This document shows positions 41,649 to 52,762 of a stretch of 64,000 nt of DNA, piece by piece. A program made the translations under genes and the position numbers. The DNA is taken from contig OZ037846.1 in assembly GCA_964035575.1 (NCBI GenBank), positions 151,501 to 215,500 of the forward strand, in the 5' to 3' direction. Every line of letters begins with the position of its first letter. Within the stretch, counting starts at the first letter, position 1. The notes under the pieces were generated by a model. The model saw only the letters and a program-made list of their open reading frames with translations. It was not told where the DNA came from and did no database searches. The stretch comes from Rhynchopus sp. YZ270_cl-10 (taxonomy: Eukaryota > Euglenozoa > Diplonemea > Diplonemida > Diplonemidae).

Positions 41649-42346
41649 TTTTTTTGATTTTTTTTTTGGGCTTTCCTGTGTGATTTTTTGAACAAAATAT
41701 AGAGTAGAGCAGAGCAACTGCATGTCGTTGCATTGAGGGGAGTAATGGAATAAAAGAGCAGTTGAAAGGGAAAAGTAAAAAAAACGCAGCGACGGAGATG
41801 TCTTTCGCGTTGCCTGCGTATTCTAGTGTGCGCGCGACGAGAGGGAATGATGCGCCATTGTGCTCCACGGGGATGGAGACAGTGGTGCATGCGAGACTGC
41901 ACGCGGTGTAGAGAACAGAGGTCAGCATTTTTTTTTTGATTTTTTTTTTTTTGGGCTTTCCTGTGTGATTTTTTGAACAAAATATATAGTAGCAGAGCAA
42001 CTGCATGTCGTTGCATTGAGGGGAGTAATGGAATAAAAGAGCAGTTGAAAGGGAAAAGTGAAAAAAACGCAGCGACGGAGATGTCTTTCGCGTTGCCTGC
42101 GTATTCTAGTGTGCGCGCGACGAGAGGGAATGATGCGCCATTGTGCTCCACGGGGATGGAGACAGTGGTGCATGCGAGACTGCACGCGGTGTAGAGAACA
42201 GAGGTCAGCATTTTTTTTGATTTTTTTTTTGGGCTTTCCTGTGTGATTTTTTGAACAAAATATAGAGTAGCAGAGCAACTGCATGTCGTTGCATTGAGGG
42301 GAGTAATGGAATAAAAGAGCAGTTGAAAGGGAAAAGTGAAAAAAAA
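41505..42346 (-). repeat. Three tandem copies of a 280-bp unit holding the amidase 5' end
   Basis: Units start at 41505, 41785 and 42068 (periods 280, 283, 279). Each contains, on the minus strand, about 130 bases of upstream sequence with the CACACAG site, the ATG, the signal peptide, the nucleophile Cys codon and codons to about residue 48. Only the first joins the rest of the gene. The others read on into upstream sequence and stop. The units differ by very few bases, so the amplification is recent. Confidence 0.95.
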
Positions 42347-44061
42347 CGCAGCTCGGTCGTGCTCAAAAGGGGGGGGGGGGGGGGGGGGGGTGGGGTAGCG
42401 TGAGAGAAAAATAAAAAAAGGGGAAGCGGGTTGGGATCTTTTCTTTTATGAATATCATCCGTGACCCCTGCTGAAAGTAAAACAGAAAAAAACAAAAAAA
42501 ATGGAAAAGAACTAGTTTACCGTAGGAACCGACAGTAGGGGGGGGGGGCGGAGAGGGGGTGAGGGTTTGCAAAACGCTAAATCTTAAGTTCGCCTTTTTT
42601 TTTTACATCCGCATCTCGCATCTCGTGTGGGATTTTTGCACTTATTCGCCACACTCCCAGCCAAAGCATCATGCAGAATTTAAGTAGAGCTGACATACAA
42701 AGCCCTCTCGTGAACAGTGTACCTTGGTACATGACCCGAGTGTACCGGGGGTGGACACCCAACCATGCAGCCTAATCTCTTACATCCATTTGAGAAAACG
42801 CCCTTACACCAGAGATAAAAATCGGTGACCATTTAGCCCGGGTAACGTGCTATTTTTTTCCTTATTACAGAATATAAAAACGGCAACACTGCTCGATCCT
42901 GTTATGAAACCCAAAAAGCATGTAACCATGATACCCAGGGCACATGGTCGCCGTGATGGACAGTGTGTGTGGAGAGGGGGGGCCTCAGGGGGAGTGGAGC
43001 TCTCTCCAAAAGGGTCCATTTTACCCCACCACCCCAACACTTCTGCTTTCTTCTATTTTTTTTTATTCTGTGTAGATTTGAGAAGGCAGTTTTTTGTGGA
43101 GTTTTTGTGTACACCATACCAGCAGATTTCACCCTGAATATTAGTGCCTCTCTTCACGCTGTTTTATTGGTACATGGCTGGGATCCCCAATCATGGTGTG
43201 ATCGAAAACGCAAGCCTTTTACAGACTCTTTCACATAATGTTCACAGAGTAAAAAAGGGGGTCACAGTCAAAATATTAGAGGTGAAAACAATCCGGACCA
43301 AGTTTGTACAAAGTCGTTCTCTTCGACCACATCAGATTGGGTTCTCCAATAATAAAAAATCTGAGGACATTTGAATTTTCCGTTTTGGGCGTGGTCTAGT
43401 AGATGTCTTTTGTTTATGTGGTGTACTCTTTGTTTTTGCGATTTTGTGTTCTGCATTTTTTTTTAGCTTTTTAGATCCTTAACCAAAGCGATGTGCGAAC
43501 AAACTGAGACCATTTGAAGTTTCCGTTTTGGGCGTAAGGGGAGGATGTGAGGGGTGGTGGAGGGGGGGGTTAAAGCATTCTAAATAATGGGTAAAAATTA
43601 GGTCAAAGAAAAGACCGAATTATTCCTGGACAAAATATTTTGACAAAAAGTCTTTAAAATACATTCATATACTTACTATTTATATCACAAACAGTAAGCA
43701 CTAAAGGGTGTAACACGTACATCCTTTAAAAGAATGGAAAAAAAGCTCAGACCGTGGTGGGTATAGGTCAAATATATTCAATACTAAGCAAATATTGAAG
43801 GTGATGGAGGTACTATTGATTGAAGTATCAAACAATAAACGATCAAATTACTCCACCAAAAAAAAGAAAAGAAAGCCTTTCCCCCCCTCCTCTTTTCTAA
43901 AGAGGGGCTACCGCAGTTAGTGTTTGCAATGTGAAATCCTGTCTTTTTGCCATCTATTCATACATAAGGCGCATCAGGCGAGACGTGCCAGATTTATTTT
44001 CTGATAAAAAAATTTTTCTTTTTCGTTTTCTTGGAAAATGCTAGAGTTGTGCCCACTACAT
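42347..44061. other. Gene-free spacer with a poly-G run and repeat 'S'
   Basis: 22 consecutive G at 42369-42390 and a nearby G-rich patch at 42538-42560. A good copy of repeat 'S' second half at 42680-42790. 43162-43195 holds another fragment. No coding frame with recognisable content. Confidence 0.55.
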
Positions 44062-44241
44062 CATACTTCGTGGTCCGCCTGAATCCGCCAAAAAAAAAAA
44101 ATCCTACCCAGACCCGCCCGTTGAGACGGACTCAGAACCCGAGACGGACCTGAGACGGACTCGGGCGGTCTCGCGACAGACTTTCAAAGTACGCCATAGT
44201 CCGTATCATCTCAGGCGGACTCCGGCGGAACACTAAGTATG
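44062..44241. mobile_element. 180-bp inverted-repeat element with GACGGACT words
   Basis: CATACTTCGTGGTCCGCC at the left pairs imperfectly with GGCGGAACACTAAGTATG at the right. The interior repeats GAGACGGAC(T/C) and GGCGGACT. Non-coding. Confidence 0.55.
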
Positions 44242-44272
44242 CCAAACTAGGGGAATATCTCCGCTCTTTTTA

Positions 44273-45075
44273 TGGTGTGGCTGAACCCAAAAAAAAGGGT
44301 ATTATTTAGCAGTTTGTTAGCACTTTGTTAGCATGCATTTTTGGGGGGGTGGTGTATAAAAAATTTTTTCCCCACGGGTGTTGGAAAAAAAATTTTTTTT
44401 TTCGTTGGTGAGCTTTTTAACGCCGGCATTTGCATTTCCGAAATCCGTCCGGCCAGTGGTGGGGTCAATTCGCCGAAATGGACAAGTTCTCGTTTTTGGT
44501 CAATTTCCGCAGTATACACAGTATACACAGTATACACAGTATACACAGTATACACAGTATACACAGTATACACAGTATACACAGTATACACAGTATACAC
44601 AGTATACACAGTATACACAGTATACACAGTATACACAGTATACACAGTATACACAGTATACACAGTATACACAGTATACACAGTATACACAGTATACACA
44701 GTATACACAGTATACACAGTATACACAGTATACACAGTATACACAGTATACACAGTATACACAGTATACACAGTATACACAGCATACACAGCATACTCAG
44801 GGGGAAAACTCACTTTGTGGGCGTCGCAGGCGCACGGTACGCGTTTTTAGTGATTTTTTACAGCCCCGTTCTATGCGTTCTTTTGACTCAGCGAGTCGAT
44901 AGCGTTCAACGGTGGGGTCACACATGGGTATGCAAGAGTGGAGGCGCGCCAACAGGGGGAGTGGAAAAACCAAGGTAAAAAAATGTTTTTATACACCACC
45001 CCTAAAAAAAGGGTATTATTTAGCAGTTTGTTAGCAGTTCTTTAGCAGTGAAATTTGCTGGTTTCAGCCACACCA
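44273..45075. mobile_element. 803-bp DNA element with TTTTA target duplication, carrying a minisatellite
   Basis: Ends are TGGTGTGGCTGAA and TTCAGCCACACCA, flanked by TTTTA on both sides (44268-44272 and 45076-45080). Just inside each end, in direct rather than inverted orientation, is AAGGGTATTATTTAGCAGTT followed by TGTTAGCA. Inside are repeat 'P' (44425-44503) and the 32-unit minisatellite (44513-44800). No transposase; family unknown. Confidence 0.8.
44513..44800 (+). repeat. Minisatellite (TATACACAG) x 32
   Basis: 288 bases of a 9-base unit, perfect except for the last two units (CATACACAG, CATACTCAG). Because the unit length is a multiple of three and contains no stop in several frames, it creates long artificial open frames on both strands (repeats of Tyr-Thr-Val, Gln-Tyr-Thr, Ile-His-Ser, Leu-Cys-Ile). 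They are not evidence of a gene. Confidence 0.98.
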
Positions 45076-45080
45076 TTTTA

Positions 45081-46623
45081 AGTATTTTTTTTGAAAACTT
45101 TATGTATCAGGGTAGACACCCCGAGGATGAGCTCCACTATTATATTATATTTTTTGACAAATTGTTGGAGTAGTGCTAGTTGCCTCGTTTTGTGGCCACA
45201 GTCTGGTGCAATCTCCACTTTTATTTTTTTTTTTTATTTGGATACCGCCAAACACTACAATCAGCTAGCTAGCGAGGGTGCTTTTAGGACGGCACAGCTT
45301 TTTAACCCATCCTGAAGAGTGTTTTTTTTTTTTTTTGGCAGATAATGAGAGAAGGGCGAAGTGCTCTGTGGTCACCCCTATAGTCTAATGGTATTGGAAA
45401 TTGATTTTTGTATTTTTTTGAAAAATGAAATGTACCCTATTTGAAAACTTTGATGTTGGATGTCAAAGAAAAAAAGAACGAAGACGAACAAAAAAAGGTC
45501 TGGTACAATGAATTAGCCTCGATCGTACACACAAAGAAAGCATTATGACATGCAGAGAAGTTATTTGGCTTGAAATGTGACGCCCAAACCATGCAGTCAG
45601 TCCTACATCCATTTCGTGGTTTATGTCTTGACACAAAAAGAAAGTGTTGACGCCACCCAGGGACGGCGCAACACGTCTGAAATAGAATGTTCGCGTAGAG
45701 TTGGTGCACACTGTTCCAAGAAACGCAGCCACTGGAACGCATGATCTCGATCGCACGTTGCTTTGGCATCTGCTAGTGCATTTGTATCTGTTGAACAAAA
45801 AAGAAAAGTTGAAAGTGCAAAAACCTCACCGTTCATCAGCGTACGCAGGCACTGAACAAAGAAAACAATTGATACCTGTGCAATACGTCACTTTTGTGAC
45901 ATCTCCACAAAATTTTATTTGTATTTTACATTTTTTTTTTGTTACACGCGTTTTGAAACACCGTCCTACTTTTTTTTCCATAAAACATCCTTACGACATC
46001 TTGTACAGGCCCCCTCCTTTCCATTTTCACTTTTTTTTTGAGAGTTTGGTACTCTTGGGTACCTGAGCGGAAAATGCACTTTCAAACCAACCATTTTGCG
46101 TCGCAGGGCGCAACGCAAGTGGCCATGAAGGTAGAATGATGAAATAAAAATATGTGAACCCCTCTGCAATAGTGGAAGCTAGAACGCTGCGAGGCATCAG
46201 TTAGAACTGTGCACAGAGAGAGAAAGAGACAAACACCTCTCACAAAACCTAAAGAAATATGGTTGCGAGACTTTGAGACAATAAACCTGAGGATGAACTC
46301 CGCTTTCTGTTTTATTTTTTTGTTTTTTTTTGCAAAGTAATCCATGGTGTCCAACCTAAAGACAAACCACATCGACAAAAAAAAAAAAAACACAAAAGGG
46401 CAGACCCTGCACTTCACAACAACAACATCACCTCCCCCCTCCCTCCCCCCCGAATCAAGAAGCCTAACCTGACCAATTCACTGCATCTAACTCAATTTAA
46501 AAAAAAAAATTTATAGTAATAAGCCCATTTGCCACCCCCCCTCCTCCCACCCTCCCACATCCTATTATACCTTTTCGCTTTTCGCGATTCTCCTTTTAAT
46601 AATTTTCCCCCCATTTTTTCCTT
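45081..46623. other. Gene-free spacer 3' of the CLC gene
   Basis: A diverged repeat 'G' copy at 45089-45142 and a repeat 'S' fragment at 45556-45612. AT-rich otherwise. No gene seen. Confidence 0.5.
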
Positions 46624-49600
46624 CTACGGTTTTTCGTACAACATATAGGTGGAGTTGCGTCTGTGCATTCTCACTATCTCTTCCGTATGGCTGTACACAC
46701 AGGGATACTGATGGTACTGCGAGGTAAGAGAGGTCGTTCTGGGGAGCGTGTCAGGGTTGAGGTTCGTTCGTGTGAGGATGCCGACCGCTTGATGCGCTTG
46801 GTTTACTACACAGAGCTGTCTGAGACCGAGGAAGCGGAAGAGCCGGTACGCCTGGCGGAGCGGCGCGCTCTCGAGAACGAAAAACGGGGACAAATTCATG
46901 TAACTCCGGAGGTCCAAAAGAACGTCTTGGTCTATGTCGATTTCACGGCCGTCTCTGCATGCATCTTCCCCTGCGAGCGTTTGCCTCGCTGCGTCTATAG
47001 CATCTAGAAGTTGTTCTTGACAGATCACCCCAACAAAGACCATATCCCCTCTGTCGTTTACTACCGGAAAGGCGTTTTGTTGTGTAGTAAAAGCATGTTG
47101 AATTTCGGCATATCGTGCGATTTTTGGCAAAACCTGAGGTTGTTGCGTCATAACGTCCTTAACCGTTTGCCGTGTGATGCGAGGAGGCATGGATGAAGGG
47201 AGGAATATGACTCCCGTGTTTTTCATTGCGATAGCATAAATGGAAGGTGTAAAACGGTCGCCAATGGATTTGCTAATAACGCAGGCGGTCATGATCGGGA
47301 GGAGGGTGTCGATGTCGTTGGTGAGCTCGACCATGATGGCAGCGAGGGAGATCGTCATGCGCGTGGTGCCGCCGAGAACGGAGGCAGCCCCCACCAAGGC
47401 GTAGAGACCAGGGTCAGCGTCGGAGGAGCCGTGTGTGTGGAGGACTTCTCCGGCAAGACGCCCGAGAATCGCCCCGATGGTCATCGACTGTTGTGGTGAG
47501 GAGGAGGGTTGGGTGGAGGTGGGAGCAAAGCATGTTTGGGCCATCTATGATCGTCTCCGTGAGACACGTAACAGGCTGTGAGAGCTTGTGAGAGTCTATG
47601 AGAGCTTAGTGAGAGCTACTAAAAAAATCTCTCCCCGTTCATAGATTACACAATGTTCCCAGATTCGCGTGATTTTGACCAGAATTTTGGGCACAACAGA
47701 AGGACAAAACTTTAGTGATTTAACGTTTTCGCGTTATCAGCAGGGAGACCCCTGCCACACCGCTGGGGAAAGGTGTGCCTCCCCTTCCTCCCCTTCCTTG
47801 TGGCCAGGAGAGGTGTCTACACCGTGTTGCAAATAAACGATGTGGCAATCCGCGGTCCGCAACAAGGGAAGAAAAAAGACAAAACTGTAGCGTGGGTCTG
47901 ACCATACCGGGATGAAGGCACCTACAGGCACGGCAATGCCAAAGACTGTGGAGGCGAGCACGAAGTATGTGAAGAGAAAGACAATCAGGGCCTCGGGGGA
48001 GAAGTACTTCTCGGTTTGGCGGGAGAAGAGCTGTGTGTGTGTGCATGGGTGTGTTGGTTAAAAGCAGTGGGGGTGGTTCAACAGAGCGGAACATTTGCCC
48101 AAAAAAAAAATGTGTATTTTTGTTCTCCCCAAACCCCAAAAAGATAGTGCAAACTACTCTGGTTCTGTGTTGACATTTTTATTACTGCAATACGCTCCCA
48201 CTATCTAGGAAAACCTCTTTTGAGGCCAAAAAAGGTACATACCTGAGTCAATAAACGCTCTTGTGGGTTGTGCGCGAGGGTTGCCATTTCATTGTACTCA
48301 GTCCCCTCTTCGCATGTCAGACGCACAAAGTGAATTCCGCTTTTGTTAAATTCCTGCCCTGTTGGGATTTCAAGACACCCATAGAACGTCGGCAGCCAGT
48401 AGAACACACTCATCACAAGCATAATCATGATGAAGGCCTCGACCACCTTCCAGCCCTTCCTACCCTTCATGACCCTTTTCCGCAACTTGCTCATCGAAAT
48501 GTGAATGTAATTGTACAACGCGCCAAGCAGCCCTCCCACCACCCCTAGAGCCATGAACAAAGGGATTTCCCATGAAGAAAACTCATGGGTGGGCCCGTCT
48601 GATCCAAAAAGCACCCAACCCTCATCGTGAACAGCAGTCCTGGAGACGAGAAGCGCCATGATGTACCCTCCCACGCAGGCAGCAACGAAGGTTTGAAAGG
48701 TAAGGTTAGGTGACCAATAAGAACTCATTTCCTCAAGGGCAAAGAGGATGGCGCCTATAGGCGCGCCAAAGGCAACGGCAACACCACAGACGGACCCGAT
48801 GATGACGTAGTCTCTTCGTCGTTCTGGTGTGTCCATCGAGCCCCATAAACGCAGCTTTTCCCCGACCAAAACACCGCAAATCTTTTTGCTGTACCCCCGA
48901 GAAAGCCCAGCCCCAATGCACGCACCAATATGCACCATCGGCCCTTCACGTCCAGCAGGGAAGCCTATCCCGAGACACGCCACCATGCCAGTCACCTTAG
49001 CAACGAAGGTGGACATGCTAAAGGAGTCAGGGATTTTGACGCCGTTGAGAAATGCTTTGACCTGGGGGATGCCGGAGCCGGCGGCGCAGGGTTCCCAGTA
49101 TGTGACGGCGGTGGCAACTCCGGTGAGTGAGAGCCAGAAGAGCGAGGAGAAGAGAAATCCTGTACGGGAAAAAATGGGGTTATTGGAACAGAAGAGGGGA
49201 GGGGGTGGGTATTTTTGATAGTAATAAGTAGAAATAAAGTGAAGTTATTAATGCAGGCACCTCCGACTGACCCACGTACGATGCCAGCCATCCGGATGAA
49301 AGCACAAAGTACTCTGTGCCTACAACAGTAGAAATAAAGAGGAGATGGGAGGAGGAGGAGGGGTCAACAGCATCTTGAAAGTTCCGAAGAGAAATGATCG
49401 AAAGAACTGGCTGTTGATGCAGGCACCTCCTACTGACTGTACATCCGGCACAACCCTGTGGCCTACCACAGTAGATGTAAAAAGGAAACCTAAATAATAA
49501 TAAGAAAGGGGAATAGTCAGATTTACCCTACCCTATTTTGAAAAAGTTCAGACTTGCCCGAAAATAAGTTCAGACTTGCCCTAAAAGTGTTTTTAGGGCA

Positions 49601-52600
49601 AGTCTGAACTTATTTCGGGCAAGTCTGAACTTATTTTTAGGGCAAACACTTTTTTTAGGGCAAGTCTGAACTTTTTTGGGGCAAGTCTGAACTTATTTTT
49701 AGGGCAACCCTGAACTTATTTTTAGGGCAAGTTGGGGGCTCTTGGGTCACAGAGCCCGGCGGTCGTCGTTTTTGCGTTTCTGTTTAGGGCACCTAAATTA
49801 TTTTTGGGTACTGGGTACTGGGTACTGGGTACTGGGTACTGGGTACTGGGTACTGGGTACTGGGTACTGGGTACTGGGTACTGGGTACCCAGAACGAAGG
49901 CACCTTGACAGCAGCGAAGGCAAGACAAGGTATGTACCGTGGGGGTAAATACGTAACTTTCTGGTGAATATTCAACAAAATAATTGCGCTTTCTTCGCCC
50001 CAAGGTGTGGCAGAGCCTACTGACTCTGGGCTGACGACAAAAGGGGACATGCCCCCCCCCCGTTTTTTGTAGTAGAACATTTCACAACGACGTTTCAAAG
50101 TATATTATGTATTGCATAATATTATGCTGCTCGGCCCTGAAAGCTGTCGACTCGTATTTCCTCCAAAAAGTCTCCAGAACAATATTTTAAACCCTCAAGC
50201 CAACTTATTTTTTTAAGAATTCACCTTCTTTAATTTCCCCACCACTCACAACTTCACTTTTAAACAGGTATCGCGAGTGCAGCATCGAGAACCAACTGTG
50301 CAGAACGAGCGCATATGCGGTGGAAAGGGTGGTGGGAACACTCTGTCAGTCACTGCTATAGCCATTTAACCCAGGGAGCATAGCTAGTGCAAGAAATTCG
50401 ACTTTGGAAACCTTCCGGAAAGTCTGTCCTCTGCTTACGGAGGACGAGGCACAAGAAAATATTGCGTTCCCCCAGAAAACCAGTGCACAATTCACACTCC
50501 TTGTGGGTGGTCTTGTTGCCTTTTTGTCACAGTAATTTTGGCCCAGGCATGCTCTTGAAGCATGACAATTTAGTGTGTATGGGGCAGGGTGTTGTTTTGT
50601 TCTGAATTCTCTTTGTTATAACATCTAAGTCAATCGCGGGTGGTGGTTTGTGTAGCGTGAGGCACTCTTTTTAGCAAACTTCCTGCGGCTGCTAAAGTGT
50701 TATTTCTTCGGATTTAACAACGTACAGCGTAACATAGTGGTTTAGCCTGGTCGACACAACCTTTGATAGATACGGGATAACCAACCCCCTTCGACCCCTT
50801 GTGGGTTCACTGAACAAGCCCTAGTGGTAGTTAAACGCGATTGACATTTACATTCCTAGAGATGAAAGAACAAGATAACACTTCTGTACCCGCTCATCAA
50901 AATTGTGGAAAACTTTGCACCCCAAACACCCTCAACAACGCCCGCCAAAAGGCGCCCCTTGTTGCTGGGAGTTGGTTCTCATGTTTGATACCTGCACAGC
51001 AGGCATTCCTCTGAGTCCAACGCATGTTTGGCCTGTCTGCGGCGTTGTACTTCAGGTGCACGAAGACAGGGTCTGGTGGTAAATTTTGCGTAGTGTCGCA
51101 TTCCCTCATGTGTGGGTCACTCACACTTGGCGGTCATGTGCCACTGCGTGGGTCTGGGAATTTGGGTACCTGGGTACAGGAAATTTGTTGTGGAAGACAT
51201 CAACCACCATGCATTGAGGAGGGTAAGACAGTGTTCGCAGTTTCTACCTGATAGCATTACAACATTTAACTTCTCCACGGGGGTCTTGGGCCGTTCATTC
51301 GGTTCTACCTTGACTACCGGAAGATATTCTTGAGGCCTTTTTGGTCTCTAGAATATCCGGTCTTCCCGAACGGAGGCACACTTTGTGTGTTACTACGACC
51401 TGGCAATTTCCAGCAGTAGGTTAAGTAATCTTTCTTGTAAATTGTTGGATCATTATCTCCTCAGTGCATGAATGCCCCACGTGACTGGACACTTTTGTGT
51501 TTGTCATGTGGAGCTGTGGTTGCTCTTTCACGACTTTTTTCCTGTTCCTGGGTACCTGTTCCTGGACCTGGGTACCTGGGTACCTGTTCCTGGACCTGGA
51601 CCTGGGTATCTGGGTACCTGGGTACCTGGGTACCTGGGTACCTGGGTACCTGGGTACCTGGGTACCTGGGTACCTGGGTACCCAGCCAAAGTGGCCTGAC
51701 TTGTTGCCCTAAAATAATTTCAAACTTACCCTAAAAATAAGTTCAGACTTGCCCTAAAATAAGTTCAGACTTGCCCTAAAAAAAGTGTTTGCCCTAAAAA
51801 TAAGTTCAGACTTGCCCTAAAAACACTTTTAGGGCAAGTCTGAACTTATTTTCGGGCAAGTCTGAACTTTTTCAAAATAGGGTAGGGTAAGTCTGACTAT
51901 CTCCCAATAAGAAAATATCTTTTGCAAAAAAAGTCACCTCCCACCACATACCTCTTCCTGTTCCGTGCTCGTCTATCGCGGTCTGCACTGTTTCCAGTTT
52001 CCAGTCGTGCATTCCCTTCACCGAGACCACGATTGCATAGTTGGTCACCGCCACCACCGCCGCCGTCAGCAGCGAGAGCAGCCAGGGGAGGAGTGTGTCG
52101 CGCAGGAAGTTGGGGGTCAGCTGTACCCGCGCCATCATCTCGAGAGAGGACTCTCTGTCGTAGTCAATTGATTCATAGTTGTTGTGCGGCAGAGGAGGCG
52201 GCACAGGTATCCCCACACCATCTGCACCAAGCTCATCGTCCTGCGGCAGCAACGGCTGCGGCGGGCACGACGAATTCCTCTCCCCCCTATGCAACGGCGG
52301 CAATGCCGACGGCGGTGTCGACCCCACAGTAGTGTCTCCCTCCGTTCTCTCTCTTGGCAGCATCTGCGGAATCGGGTTTGTTGCCGGCCGTCGTCGTGTC
52401 CCCATTGCAGCAGGGGGAGGGACCCCAAGGTGCTGCTGGTGGGTAGGCTCGGGGGGTGGGCTTGAGAGGCTGGCGCTGCTCAAGGCATCGAGCCCGACGG
52501 TGTCGTTCAGATTGAAGCTAATCCCGTTTCGAATCGGTGCAGCTGCAGGGGGAACGACAGCTTTTGCATTTGAGATTGGAGAATCTGGATCGTCATAACA

Positions 52601-52762
52601 ACTTTCTGTTCGCCCCAACGCATATGACTCAGGTGAGTCGAGGTCGTGCGACGTCAACGTAGGGTCCTTATTCGGCGAGAGCGTCAACGGCGAGCAAGGG
52701 TCCTCCACAAGCGTGTCCGGCCCTGCGTCAGAGGAAGAGTCATTCCCTGAGACATTGGACAT
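46624..52762 (-). CDS. CLC-6/7-type chloride/proton exchanger
   Basis: Moves chloride against protons across an endomembrane. Four exons, 52762-51952, 49159-48243, 48030-47908 and 47487-46624 (introns 2792, 212 and 420 bp, all GTATG...AG), join in frame to 904 aa. About 210 residues of a Ser/Pro-rich cytosolic N-terminus come first. The membrane part has CAAGSGIPQVKAFLNGVKIP (Ser for chloride selectivity), GREGPMVH (gating Glu), FGAPIGAILFALEEMSSYW (internal proton Glu, so an exchanger rather than a channel) and FGIAVPVGAFIP. Two C-terminal CBS domains follow (VKDVMTQQPQVLPK... and LSPFFVLESAPLRQ...). The closest resemblance is the vacuolar/lysosomal CLC-7 class, including GSGIPQ where other classes have GSGIPE. 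The start is the first in-frame ATG (MSNVSGNDSSS). Intron 1 contains a whole MULE (49508-51905). Confidence 0.95.
49248..49480 (+). repeat. Imperfect direct repeat in CLC intron 1
   Basis: 49253-49333 and 49417-49480 share ATGCAGGCACCTCC, ACTGAC, CATCCGG, GCCTAC and ACAGTAG in the same order. Origin unknown. Confidence 0.55.
49508..51905. mobile_element. Non-autonomous MULE in CLC intron 1 with perfect 9-bp target duplication
   Basis: AATAAGAAA stands directly outside both ends (49499-49507, 51906-51914). The inverted ends start GGGGAATAGTCAG and GGGAGATAGTCAG and continue into arrays of TTCAGACTTGCCC words (to about 49735 and from about 51700). Inside the ends are short tandem arrays: GGGTACT units (49806-49888) and GGTACCTG units (51541-51681). 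The middle (50250-51100) is diverged but collinear with an arm of the palindrome in the element at 1-7659. No intact gene. Removing it would leave an intron of about 385 bp, close to the other introns. Confidence 0.93.

Noticed and set aside
44513-44800. CRISPR-like regular repeat array
   Set aside because: The units are contiguous 9-mers without spacers, in a eukaryotic transposon.
44328-44978. Long open frames of Tyr-Thr-Val, Gln-Tyr-Thr, Ile-His-Ser and Leu-Cys-Ile repeats on both strands
   Set aside because: They come only from the 9-bp minisatellite, which has no stop in several frames. No flanking coding sequence supports them.
45378-45400. tRNA-like A box (TAGTCTAATGGTA)
   Set aside because: No B box, no cloverleaf and no acceptor stem in the following 80 bases.
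49806-49888. Telomere-like repeat (GGGTACT units)
   Set aside because: The unit does not match TTAGGG-type telomeres, and the array lies inside a MULE in an intron.
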